Under the pieces are notes generated by a model. That model saw nothing but the letters and a program-made list of their open reading frames with translations. It did no database searches and was not told the DNA's origin. Made by a program: the position numbers and the translations under genes. 17,913 nt of DNA from SIG350 sp964520895 (GTDB taxonomy: Bacteria > Bacillota > Clostridia > TANB77 > SIG350): assembly GCA_964520895.1 (NCBI GenBank), contig CAZFOR010000024.1:1-17913 (forward strand), read 5' to 3'. Position 1 is the first letter of the stretch. The number at the start of each line of letters is the position of its first letter. Of this stretch, positions 5,941 to 12,916 are shown piece after piece.

Positions 5941-6325
5941 ATTTATTTACTTCAACTTTATCTACTAATAATACAGTAGGAGTAACAGTTACTATCTTTC
6001 CACTACTAATAGATACATTATCATTTATCTCTATACTATCAATATTTGATAATTCATTATTTAAGAATATCTGTGTATTTTCAAATATCTTTATTTCAAT
6101 TACTTTAAATGAATCTCTAATAGTTTCTCCTTCATTTGGTATAACAGTTATAGTATTAACATCTTTTCCAATTACTACTGCTTTAAATGCATCTGTTTGA
6201 ACTGCATTATCCATTGGTATATTTATTACTTCTGGTTCTTTCTCTTTATTAAATAAACATGCACATATTATTCCTGCTATTATTAATATCAAAACAATTA
6301 TTAATATGATTATTTTTTTCTTCAT
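5939..6325 (-). CDS. Small membrane-anchored or lipoprotein-like protein, OB-like domain
   Basis: A 128-residue protein with a basic start (MKKK), a hydrophobic stretch at about 4-25 and an exported domain at about 45-127. The hydrophobic stretch ends in ICACLF. The cysteine there could be a lipid site, but the preceding residues are not a classic lipobox, so a plain membrane anchor is possible. The exported part is beta-rich and contains FKAVVIGKDVNTITVIPNEG, followed by strands that suggest an OB-like barrel similar to DUF3221-type proteins (inference). The same pattern recurs in the broken gene at 16442-17621. Ribosome site AAGGAGGTG and an extended -10 promoter support the start. Function unknown. 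Confidence 0.75.
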   Translation of the reverse strand: MKKKIIILIIVLILIIAGIICACLFNKEKEPEVINIPMDNAVQTDAFKAVVIGKDVNTITVIPNEGETIRDSFKVIEIKIFENTQIFLNNELSNIDSIEINDNVSISSGKIVTVTPTVLLVDKVEVNK

Positions 6326-6360
6326 ATATTACACCTCCTTAAGCACTTATAACTTTTATA

Positions 6361-6389
6361 ATTTTACCACATATGTATACTTTTTTCAA
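6361..6389 (-). promoter_or_regulatory. Sigma-A promoter of the 5939-6325 gene
   Basis: On the minus strand: TTGAAA (6384-6389), 17 bases, then TAAAAT (6361-6366) preceded by TGG (extended -10). Confidence 0.65.
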
Positions 6390-6408
6390 ATAAATCTACA
6401 TAATAAAA

Positions 6409-6440
6409 GAGTAAATCTAAAAATTTTCTCAGATTTACCC
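6409..6440 (-). terminator. Probable terminator of xerD
   Basis: GTAAATCT and AGATTTAC form an eight-pair stem around an A/T-rich loop, extended by further pairs. A modest T-rich stretch (TCTTTTATT) follows on the minus strand. It is weaker than the other terminators here. Confidence 0.55.
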
Positions 6441-6455
6441 TTTATAATTTATATT

Positions 6456-7340
6456 TTATGCTCTTGGATGTGCTTTATTATATACATCTTTTAATCTATT
6501 TTGTGTCATTGCAGCATATACTTGTGTTGATGTTTTATCAGTATGTCCTAACATTTCTTGTATAACATCTAGTCCAGCACCATTTTCTAACAAATGTACT
6601 GCAAATGAATGTCTTAATGTATGTGGTGTAATATCAACATCTATTTTAGCTTGATTTTGATAATATTTAATTATTTTCCAAAAACCTTGTCTTGTTAATC
6701 TATTACCATTAACATTAACAAACAATGATGTGTTTTTTTCATCTTTAATAAGGTGTTTTCTAGCTTTTTCAACATATTCGCTAAGTGCTTTTAATGCCAA
6801 ATTACCTATTGGTATAATTCTTTCTTTGTTATGTGTTCCTTTACATTTTATATAACCAGAAACAAAATCAACATCAGATATATCTAAATTAATCAATTCT
6901 GTAACTCTCATACCTGTTGCATATACTAATTCTAACATTGCTTTATCTCTAATACCCTTTAAATCAATTGCTTTTGGTTGTTCTAATAACAACTCTACTT
7001 GTGAATTAGATAAGATACTTGGTTCTTTTCTTATTATTTTAGGAACTTCTATATCTTTTGTAGGATCAACACTAATTAATTTTGTTTTATATAAATATTG
7101 ATAAAAAGATCTTATTGAGGCAATATGCCTAGATATTGTTGAAGCAGACTTCTTATCTTTTTCTAATTTGCTTACATACTCTTTTATATTTTCATTGGTG
7201 CTGTTTAAGACAGTCAACTCTCTTTTATTTAAAAAGTTAATATAATCCTTTATATCCCTTTTATATGATTCCAAAGTGTTTTTAGATAAGTCCTTTTCAC
7301 TTTGAAGAAAATTCAAAAATTTTTGTATTAAATCTTCCAT
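6456..7340 (-). CDS. xerD: Tyrosine recombinase XerD, chromosome dimer resolution
   Basis: A 294-residue site-specific recombinase. The N-terminal SAM-like DNA-binding domain spans about 1-90 and the catalytic domain about 105-290. The catalytic set is complete: Arg145 in ATGMRVTEL, Lys167 in CKGTHNKER, His240 and Arg243 in HTLRHS, His266 in LGH and nucleophile Tyr275. The length matches the XerD family (about 295). With its partner XerC it cuts and rejoins dif sites to separate chromosome dimers before division. XerC and dif are not in this window. The gene next to spoIIM and in the same neighbourhood as dacF is the arrangement known for chromosomal xerD in Firmicutes, which argues against a mobile-element integrase. 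The start is supported by AAAAGGAG upstream. Confidence 0.93.
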   Translation of the reverse strand: MEDLIQKFLNFLQSEKDLSKNTLESYKRDIKDYINFLNKRELTVLNSTNENIKEYVSKLEKDKKSASTISRHIASIRSFYQYLYKTKLISVDPTKDIEVPKIIRKEPSILSNSQVELLLEQPKAIDLKGIRDKAMLELVYATGMRVTELINLDISDVDFVSGYIKCKGTHNKERIIPIGNLALKALSEYVEKARKHLIKDEKNTSLFVNVNGNRLTRQGFWKIIKYYQNQAKIDVDITPHTLRHSFAVHLLENGAGLDVIQEMLGHTDKTSTQVYAAMTQNRLKDVYNKAHPRA

Positions 7341-7365
7341 TTCTAACTCCTTTTATTTTGCATCT

Positions 7366-7390
7366 AAAAGTTGTATCAAGTTCAACTTTT
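7366..7390 (-). promoter_or_regulatory. Hairpin in the xerD 5' leader
   Basis: AAAAGTTG (7366-7373) and CAACTTTT (7383-7390) form an 8-bp stem between the predicted promoter and the ribosome site. Only four T follow on the minus strand, so it is a poor terminator; it may be a leader structure or a weak end point for spoIIM transcripts. Confidence 0.4.
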
Positions 7391-7423
7391 TATCATTAGT
7401 ACATTAAATTTTAATTTACATAA

Positions 7424-7452
7424 ATAATATATAATTTTGACCAATTTTGCAA
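7424..7452 (-). promoter_or_regulatory. Probable sigma-A promoter of xerD
   Basis: On the minus strand: TTGCAA (7447-7452), 17 bases, then TATTAT (7424-7429). It lies just after the spoIIM stop codon and leaves a leader of about 75 bases. Confidence 0.55.
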
Positions 7453-7467
7453 GTGTTTTTTTAAAAT

Positions 7468-8094
7468 TTATATGATTTTTATAAATTTATATAAAATATT
7501 ATTAATTATTATTTGAGTTGGTATCATAAATGATGAAAGTAATATTAGCGTAATTGCTGTTATTACTGAGTTCCCATATATCTTTACTTTAAAATTGTAT
7601 AAACTCTTATTATGTAATATATTCTTTCCAAATTTAATCCATATTACTGATAAAAATATCAAAAAAAACATAAATATTATACTTGGTAAAAATAGTGATA
7701 TTATACTATAAATACTACCTTTTACATTTCCTAATAACATTATCAAAATTGATGTACAAAAACCAATTGAAAAACCTTTATATATAAACACACCATATAT
7801 TAGTGGTGATAACACAACACTGCAACCTAGTATATATACTATTAATACATATACCAATGAATTTTTAATAGTAGAATATATTATACTCATATTATCTAAA
7901 ACATATTGTCCTTTTAAAACACTAGTATTTGTATCTTTTATATATTCTAGTAATTGTATTTTCATTTCATTACTTAAAGAATTTGCATAAAATATTCCAC
8001 CTATTGTACCAATCAAAAACATTGCTAGTAATATTATTATTGTATATAAATTCTCATTTATGTATTGTTTTAATAAATAATTTATCTTTTTCAT
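7468..8094 (-). CDS. spoIIM: Stage II sporulation protein M
   Basis: A 208-residue polytopic membrane protein with about five hydrophobic segments (near residues 15-37, 77-100, 104-128, 132-155 and 173-195), the typical length and layout of SpoIIM. In Bacillus, SpoIIM joins SpoIID and SpoIIP in the mother-cell complex that thins septal peptidoglycan and drives engulfment. I chose ATG 8094 because the in-frame ATG at 8106 is itself part of the TGGAGGT ribosome site. A sigma-E-like promoter lies directly upstream. Placement between the PHP nuclease gene and xerD matches the known neighbourhood. SpoIID is encoded separately at 13770-14798, and SpoIIP is not in the window. Confidence 0.88.
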   Translation of the reverse strand: MKKINYLLKQYINENLYTIIILLAMFLIGTIGGIFYANSLSNEMKIQLLEYIKDTNTSVLKGQYVLDNMSIIYSTIKNSLVYVLIVYILGCSVVLSPLIYGVFIYKGFSIGFCTSILIMLLGNVKGSIYSIISLFLPSIIFMFFLIFLSVIWIKFGKNILHNKSLYNFKVKIYGNSVITAITLILLSSFMIPTQIIINNILYKFIKII

Positions 8095-8103
8095 ATATAC
8101 CTC

Positions 8104-8143
8104 CACTTACATTTAAGTGTATGTACATACTTGTATTTTATGA
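8104..8143 (-). promoter_or_regulatory. Sigma-E-like promoter and palindromes before spoIIM
   Basis: On the minus strand, CATACACT (8116-8123) matches the sigma-E -10 consensus CATACAmT, and an ATA (8139-8141) lies 15 bases upstream as a candidate -35 core. The usual distance is about 16, so it is one short. The -10 overlaps the perfect palindrome GTATGTACATAC (8119-8130). A second inverted repeat, CACTTA/TAAGTG (8104-8109 with 8114-8119), directly precedes the ribosome site. spoIIM is a sigma-E gene in Bacillus, which raises the plausibility. Confidence 0.5.
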
Positions 8144-8162
8144 TTGTCTATTTTATTTATTT

Positions 8163-9356
8163 TTATTTACAGGAAATCTTTCCGTAAATTCCTCCACCAC
8201 CTGGTGTTATATTTAATTTTCCATTTCTGGCATCATCAATAACATTAGCCATTTTCTCTCCAACTACTGCTTCAATATCATCTACAGTAGCAGTATGTAA
8301 AATATTCATTTCAGTTTTAAAATGGTCAATTAATTTTGTTTGCATTTTATTACCAATACCAGGTATAAATTGAAGTGGTGTTTGATAAATATACTTAGGT
8401 CTATTTATTGGTGATTTAGTCTCATTTTTATCTTTAATTACTTCTATTCTGTCTAATACACCTACTGTTATATTCCTGCTATCACAATTAGGACAACAAA
8501 GTACAGGAATATTTCCTTTTACATTTTCTTCACATTTCTCACAAAAAGTTCTATGATATTTTCCAAGTTTAGGATCCAGTCCATAATTAGCAACAATACC
8601 TCTTCCATTTTCATTTTTTAATGCTTTCATTAATTCTTCAAATGATATATTTTCCATTTTTATCTTGTTATATTCTCTAGCTATTTTAGGTAATGAATGA
8701 GCATCAGAATTTGTCAAAAATGTTCTTGTTTCTAATTCACTAATTTCATCAGCCAAACTTGTATCACTACTTAGTCCAAGTTCAATACAAAATATTTTAT
8801 TAAAATCTTCTTTAAATATTTTTTCTAATCTATCTGTACAATTTCCATAAAAACTTTTATGTGGTGTAAAACAATGTGCTGGTATCAAAACACCATTATA
8901 TTTTTTTACAATACTTAGTAGCTCTTTGGCTCCAATTGTAGCTCTTTGTGAACTTAATGTTATGTTTTTAATATATTTACTCATCTCCAAAGTAAATCCT
9001 TTAATATCTTTTAAAAATGGGAAAAAACATAGATTATGTGCACTTCCTACTCTTCCGTCTTCTCTTTTTTCAGATGTTTCAATCTCAGAACCTAAAATCA
9101 TACACAAACTATCTTTATATATTATTCCACCTTGATTTGTTTCATAAGCATCACCTGTTTGCAAAAACTCATCTATATCTTGTTGTACATATGGTGACCC
9201 ACAGTCTACTATCCCTACAATGTTTATTCCTTTTCTTTCTACACATTCTTTTGCAATATTCTCAAAATTAAGACTTCTAGCTGCTGTTATTTTAATTGGT
9301 TTGTTACTTTTACTTCTACCTATATGCACATGCATATCTAAAAAATATTCATTCAT
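8163..9356 (-). CDS. endoQ: Endonuclease Q-type PHP nuclease with zinc finger and HhH
   Basis: A 397-residue protein with the endonuclease Q layout. The PHP metal-binding domain (about 4-265) has DMHVH (His9, His11), the GSEIET acidic pair at 89-94, PAH at 159-161 and SDAH at 217-220. A four-cysteine zinc finger follows (CEKC 272-275, CPNC 288-291). A helix-hairpin-helix at about 328-348 (FIPGIGNKM) binds DNA without base specificity, and the C-terminus is glycine-rich (GGGGIYGK). Characterised EndoQ enzymes nick DNA 5' of deaminated or damaged bases such as uracil, hypoxanthine and abasic sites, starting alternative base repair. In the second PHP motif Cys52 stands where many PHP proteins have histidine (VDCGSP). 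It follows rnhA by 19 bases, so the two probably share a transcript. Confidence 0.87.
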   Translation of the reverse strand: MNEYFLDMHVHIGRSKSNKPIKITAARSLNFENIAKECVERKGINIVGIVDCGSPYVQQDIDEFLQTGDAYETNQGGIIYKDSLCMILGSEIETSEKREDGRVGSAHNLCFFPFLKDIKGFTLEMSKYIKNITLSSQRATIGAKELLSIVKKYNGVLIPAHCFTPHKSFYGNCTDRLEKIFKEDFNKIFCIELGLSSDTSLADEISELETRTFLTNSDAHSLPKIAREYNKIKMENISFEELMKALKNENGRGIVANYGLDPKLGKYHRTFCEKCEENVKGNIPVLCCPNCDSRNITVGVLDRIEVIKDKNETKSPINRPKYIYQTPLQFIPGIGNKMQTKLIDHFKTEMNILHTATVDDIEAVVGEKMANVIDDARNGKLNITPGGGGIYGKISCK

Positions 9357-9375
9357 ACTTATACCCCTTTTTCTA

Positions 9376-9813
9376 TTATCTATTTTTTTCTATTTCACCT
9401 GTTGCAAGTTCATCACACCTGTTATTTAACTCATTATCACTATGTCCTTTAACTTTAACAAATGCGTATTTATGATTATTTAATAATGTAATTAACTCTT
9501 TCCATAACTCTACATTTTTAACATCTTTTTTATCAGCTGTTTTCCAGTTATTAGTTTGCCATTTATCTACCCATTTTTTTTCAAAAGCATTTACTACATA
9601 AGCACTATCACTATATATAGTTATATTACATGGGTATTTTATTAACTTTAAACTTTCAATTACTGCTAGCATTTCCATTTTATTATTAGTAGTAGATTTA
9701 TCAAAACCACTAATTTCCCTAACATTATTTTCATATATTAGGACAGCACCCCAACCACCAGGGCCAGGATTTCCTGAACATGCACCATCAGTATATATTT
9801 TAATATCTTTCAT
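9376..9813 (-). CDS. rnhA: Ribonuclease HI
   Basis: A 145-residue RNase HI that cuts RNA in RNA-DNA hybrids, removing primers and R-loops. All active-site residues are present: Asp9 (YTDG), Glu47 (KMEM), Asp69 (SDS), Asp134 and the flexible-loop His124 (KGHSDN). It also keeps the basic protrusion helix (about 77-93) that helps hold the hybrid in the E. coli-type enzyme. I chose ATG 9813 over the longer frame to 9858 because the extra part runs back into the carD terminator (9840-9874), while GGTGA sits five bases before 9813. Its promoter appears to begin within the carD terminator. The downstream neighbour is the EndoQ gene, another DNA-repair function. Confidence 0.93.
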   Translation of the reverse strand: MKDIKIYTDGACSGNPGPGGWGAVLIYENNVREISGFDKSTTNNKMEMLAVIESLKLIKYPCNITIYSDSAYVVNAFEKKWVDKWQTNNWKTADKKDVKNVELWKELITLLNNHKYAFVKVKGHSDNELNNRCDELATGEIEKNR

Positions 9814-9829
9814 TTTTCTCACCATACAT

Positions 9830-9858
9830 AATATATCACAAAAAAAAATACAAGGCAA
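9830..9858 (-). promoter_or_regulatory. Promoter of rnhA, nested in the carD terminator
   Basis: On the minus strand: TTGCCT (9853-9858), 17 bases, then TATATT (9830-9835) preceded by TGA (extended -10). The -35 is made from the loop end and 3' arm of the carD terminator, and the terminator's T run forms the spacer. The predicted leader is about ten bases. Confidence 0.5.
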
Positions 9859-9874
9859 CTAATTTACCTTGTAT
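9840..9874 (-). terminator. Rho-independent terminator of carD
   Basis: ATACAAGG and CCTTGTAT (9867-9874 with 9848-9855) form an 8-bp stem around an 11-base loop, followed on the minus strand by a run of about nine T. Confidence 0.85.
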
Positions 9875-9896
9875 AATTATTTTTTTATGTATTTAT

Positions 9897-10409
9897 CTAT
9901 ATTTCTAGTTTGCTCATTTTTACATCAAATGCTTTTTGGATTTTATCAGAAATCATATCCTCAACTTGATCTTTATCAATACCATTTGTTAAAACTAATT
10001 CACTTATTAATATTTGTTTAGCATTACCTAACATTTTTTTCTCTCCTGTAGATAATCCTTTTTCTTTTTGTTTAAAACTTAGTGACCTTACAACATCTGC
10101 TATTTCTAAAATATCACCTGTTTTCATTTTATCCATATTATCTTTATATCTTTTTGACCAACTTACTTTTTCATCTTCAAATGGTGTGTCAAAAACTTTA
10201 AATGCCTTTTCTACTATATCATTACCTGATAAGCATCTAACACCTACATGTTCTGCATTATCAGTTGGAACCATAACCTTTACATCTCCAATTGGCATTT
10301 TCATAATATAATATTTTTTGTTTTCTCCTAATATGTCTTTTTCTTCAATGGATTCAATAGTACCTGCTCCATGTAATGGATAAAATATATTTTCACCTAC
10401 TTTAAACAT
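9897..10409 (-). CDS. carD: CarD/CdnL-family RNA polymerase-binding regulator
   Basis: A 170-residue CarD-family protein. The N-terminal RNA polymerase interaction domain (about 1-65) resembles that of the repair coupling factor TRCF and begins FKVGENIFYPLHGAGTIESI, followed by KKYYIMKMPIGDVKVMVP. The C-terminal half (about 70-165) is helical, with DILEIADVVRSLSF and KQKEKGLSTGEKKML, and contacts upstream promoter DNA in characterised members. These proteins stabilise open promoter complexes, notably at rRNA genes. The start is supported by AAGGGGAT upstream. The gene is a single unit with its own terminator, and a promoter with an extended -10 lies about 75 bases upstream. Confidence 0.9.
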   Translation of the reverse strand: MFKVGENIFYPLHGAGTIESIEEKDILGENKKYYIMKMPIGDVKVMVPTDNAEHVGVRCLSGNDIVEKAFKVFDTPFEDEKVSWSKRYKDNMDKMKTGDILEIADVVRSLSFKQKEKGLSTGEKKMLGNAKQILISELVLTNGIDKDQVEDMISDKIQKAFDVKMSKLEI

Positions 10410-10485
10410 TGTATCATCCCCTTCTCTAAAGTATTAATCTATATTAATAGGAAATATTATCTTCCCTATATAAAATCACAATATT

Positions 10486-10514
10486 ATTATACCATATTTT
10501 TAGAAATAAAGAAA
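10486..10514 (-). promoter_or_regulatory. Extended -10 promoter of carD
   Basis: On the minus strand: TATAAT (10486-10491) preceded by TGG, a strong extended -10, with only a weak -35 (TTTCTT, 10509-10514) at 17 bases. The leader is about 70 bases and contains a weak inverted repeat (AGGGAA/TTTCCT). Confidence 0.55.
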
Positions 10515-10562
10515 GGAATTTTTGAAAAAAACATTTTTTATTAATATGTATTATTCATATTT

Positions 10563-11078
10563 TTACATTAAATGACCTAATTTATGTTTTAATACAATTA
10601 CCATTTCATTAACAATAGTTTCATTTTTCTTATTATTTATTACATTATCTCTTAGTATTTTTTCTACATCTTTAATATCAACATGTTTAGCTTTATAATT
10701 TCCTAGTTTTTCATATTCATCAAAATTAGTATTATCATATCTTACTTCATCATCACTTTGTATAAAATAGTAATATATTTGTGATAATTTATTAATTCCC
10801 ATATCTTCGAAATTTCTTTTATAATGTTTTATTAAAAAAAACGGCTGCAGTCCTTGCACATTAATTTCTATTCCAGTTTCTTCTTGTACTTCTCTTTTTA
10901 AGCCTGTAAGATAATCTTCATTTTCTCGTATATGACCACCAGGGAATTGATATATGCCATCACAATTTGAAATAAGTATTTGATTTTTTGTATTCATTTT
11001 TAATAATTTAACTCTTGTTACTATTTTGTCTAATTCATTATCTTTTACATTATCTTCATTATATATTAATTCTTGCAT
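10563..11078 (-). CDS. Nudix hydrolase
   Basis: A 171-residue Nudix-fold hydrolase. The Nudix box is complete from Gly48 to Ile70: FPGGHIRENE, then LKREVQEETGI, fitting GX5EX7REUXEEXGU with the metal-binding glutamates at 63, 66 and 67. These enzymes hydrolyse nucleoside diphosphates linked to another group; the substrate cannot be read from the sequence. The start is ATG 11078; a GTG three codons earlier is part of the AGAGGTGAT ribosome site. It begins 16 bases after the stop of the exchanger gene, so the two are probably co-transcribed. No strong terminator was seen downstream. Confidence 0.85.
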   Translation of the reverse strand: MQELIYNEDNVKDNELDKIVTRVKLLKMNTKNQILISNCDGIYQFPGGHIRENEDYLTGLKREVQEETGIEINVQGLQPFFLIKHYKRNFEDMGINKLSQIYYYFIQSDDEVRYDNTNFDEYEKLGNYKAKHVDIKDVEKILRDNVINNKKNETIVNEMVIVLKHKLGHLM

Positions 11079-11094
11079 TTTAATCACCTCTCAA

Positions 11095-12072
11095 TTAAAT
11101 AAATAATCTAGCTATATATGCTAAATATACTACAATTAAAATTGCTCCTTTTTTTCTTCCAATTACATTTTTCTTTCCAACTTTATTTATTAAAAACATA
11201 TATATAACTATTGATGCTATAAACATTAATAGTCCATTATATTCCATAGTAAATTCAATAGGGTTAATTATTCCACCTATTGCTGGTAATAGACATAAAT
11301 TATATATGTTAGAGCCTATAACATTACCCATTGCTATATCACTATCTTTTTTAATAGTTGCAACTATTGATGTTATTATTTCTGGTAATGCTGTTCCTAC
11401 TGCAATTATAGTCATACTAATTATGCTTTGTGTTATATTATACATCTCAGCAATTTCAACTGCACCATCAACTACAAAATCCGCACCAAATTTTAGTCCA
11501 ATACAACCCAGCACAATATATATTATTATTCCTAATACTGTTACTTTTTTATGATGTATCATATCTTCTTCTATTTCATGTTTTATTCTCTCTTCATTTT
11601 CTGGATTTTCTCTTTTTCCTTCTTCTAAAGTAAACATTATATATGCATATGTAGCAATAAATAAAACAATAGCATCAACTCTATTTATTAGTAAACTATG
11701 ATTTAGTCCAAAATTACCCACAAAACCAACTAATAAAGTTCCTATTAGTATAATAGGTAAATGCACTTTCATTAATCTTTCATCAATTTTAAGTGGCCTA
11801 CATAAGCTAGCTATTCCTAGTACTAACAACAAATTACATATAGTACTTCCTAATAAGTTCCCCATTATTATATCCGAATTACCAACAATTGCTGATTTAA
11901 TTGTAATTATAATCTCTGGTAGTGATGTTCCAATACCTACTATTATAATACCAATTAACATTTCAGATATATCAAATTTTTTCGCAATATTTGATGCTCC
12001 TTTTACCAAAAGGTCAGCACCATACACAAGCAGGAGGAAACCTATACCTATAAATATTATTTCTTGTATCAT
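11095..12072 (-). CDS. CaCA-family cation/calcium exchanger (YrbG-like)
   Basis: A 325-residue inner-membrane antiporter with about ten helices built as two inverted halves. Each half carries an alpha-repeat: GIGTSLPEIIITIKSAIVGN at 46-65 followed by GNLLGSTICN (71-80), and AVGTALPEIITSIVATIKKD at 224-243 followed by GNVIGSNIYN (249-258). The conserved Glu53 and Glu231 of these motifs bind the ions. A charged cytoplasmic loop (about 149-175) separates the halves. Family members exchange Ca2+ for Na+ or H+, so Ca2+ export is the likely role. Ribosome site AAAGGGGG supports the start. Nudix follows closely downstream; no functional link between the two is obvious. Confidence 0.9.
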   Translation of the reverse strand: MIQEIIFIGIGFLLLVYGADLLVKGASNIAKKFDISEMLIGIIIVGIGTSLPEIIITIKSAIVGNSDIIMGNLLGSTICNLLLVLGIASLCRPLKIDERLMKVHLPIILIGTLLVGFVGNFGLNHSLLINRVDAIVLFIATYAYIMFTLEEGKRENPENEERIKHEIEEDMIHHKKVTVLGIIIYIVLGCIGLKFGADFVVDGAVEIAEMYNITQSIISMTIIAVGTALPEIITSIVATIKKDSDIAMGNVIGSNIYNLCLLPAIGGIINPIEFTMEYNGLLMFIASIVIYMFLINKVGKKNVIGRKKGAILIVVYLAYIARLFI

Positions 12073-12144
12073 ATTTTACCCCCTTTCAAATAAATTTCAG
12101 TTATGTTATCGTTTTCTAATTTTTTACTTTTTATCTAAAAATAG

Positions 12145-12185
12145 AAATACATTTATGATATTTTCATTTTATCATAAATGTATTT
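12145..12185. terminator. Terminator hairpin after the CAP-protein gene
   Basis: A perfect 16-bp stem (12145-12160 with 12170-12185) and a 9-base loop. T-rich sequence flanks it on both strands (CTATTTTT on the minus strand). It separates the CAP-protein gene from the exchanger gene downstream. Confidence 0.8.
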
Positions 12186-12204
12186 TTGTGTACACACTAT
12201 TTTT

Positions 12205-12226
12205 AAAAATTAACTAGTTAATTTTT
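12205..12226. terminator. Second terminator-like palindrome after the CAP-protein gene
   Basis: A perfect 22-base palindrome centred on ACTAGT, with A and T runs at its ends. It begins eight bases past the stop codon at 12234. Read on the minus strand it is followed by T-rich sequence, so it may be the first of two tandem terminators; a protein site is an alternative. Confidence 0.6.
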
Positions 12227-12233
12227 TTTGTAT

Positions 12234-12908
12234 TTACTTACCAATAAACAACTGAACATATATATTCCCATATGTTTCGCTTTTTGCAATACCAATTCCT
12301 GTATAATTATATCCATTACTTAATATGTTATTCTTATGACCTTCTGAGTTCATCCAGGCTTCAACAGTACCTTTTGCATCAATATATCCTGCAATATTTT
12401 CTCCTGCAGTCTTATACTCAACACCATAATTTGCAATCATTTCAAATGGTGTACCTAATTTGTCAGAGGTATGGTCAAAATAGTTATTATCCACCATATC
12501 TTGTGCTTTTAATTGAGCAATTTCATTTAGTTTATTATCCATTATTAATTCTTTAACACCCGCATTTTTTCTTTGCTCATTAATTAAATTTAGCACTTCA
12601 TTTTTATCTTTATATTCCTCTACATTATCTATATACTGTGTATTACAAACACCTATTATATTATTATTTGTTTGAATAATATACCAGTCATTCATTTTTC
12701 CAAGTATCTGAACACTATCACCTTGACTTAAACTTCCCACAACATTATATTCTAACCCCGGACCTTGCCTAATATTTAAGTTATTTACATTAACCATACC
12801 ACTAAACTTAACATCTTCTATATTTTCCATTGAATTTAATACAATAGAAAAACTAAACATAAGTATTAAAACTAAACTAACAGATAAAATAACTATTTTC
12901 CTTTTCAT
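12234..12908 (-). CDS. Secreted SH3b plus CAP (SCP/PR1) domain protein
   Basis: A 224-residue exported protein. A signal or anchor helix (about 4-24) precedes a bacterial SH3 domain at about 37-95 (VNNLNIRQGPGLEYNVVGSL, WYIIQTNNNIIGVC), which normally binds cell wall. The C-terminal CAP domain at about 104-223 resembles YkwD and keeps the pocket residues His146 (YFDHTS), Glu170 (TAGENIAG) and His191 (SEGHKNNIL). The biochemical role of CAP domains in Firmicutes is uncertain. The gene starts nine bases after the spoIIQ stop, with AGGAGGG as ribosome site, so it is co-expressed with spoIIQ. This suggests a forespore or engulfment-related wall function (inference). Confidence 0.88.
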   Translation of the reverse strand: MKRKIVILSVSLVLILMFSFSIVLNSMENIEDVKFSGMVNVNNLNIRQGPGLEYNVVGSLSQGDSVQILGKMNDWYIIQTNNNIIGVCNTQYIDNVEEYKDKNEVLNLINEQRKNAGVKELIMDNKLNEIAQLKAQDMVDNNYFDHTSDKLGTPFEMIANYGVEYKTAGENIAGYIDAKGTVEAWMNSEGHKNNILSNGYNYTGIGIAKSETYGNIYVQLFIGK

Positions 12909-12916
12909 ATTCCCTC

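Noticed and set aside
6456..7340. XerD as an integrase of a mobile element
   Set aside because: The family length, catalytic set and spoIIM neighbourhood match chromosomal XerD, and no excisionase, att repeats or phage genes adjoin it.
9814..9858. 15-residue extension of RNase HI
   Set aside because: It lies within the carD terminator and the putative rnhA promoter; family alignment begins at the ATG 9813.
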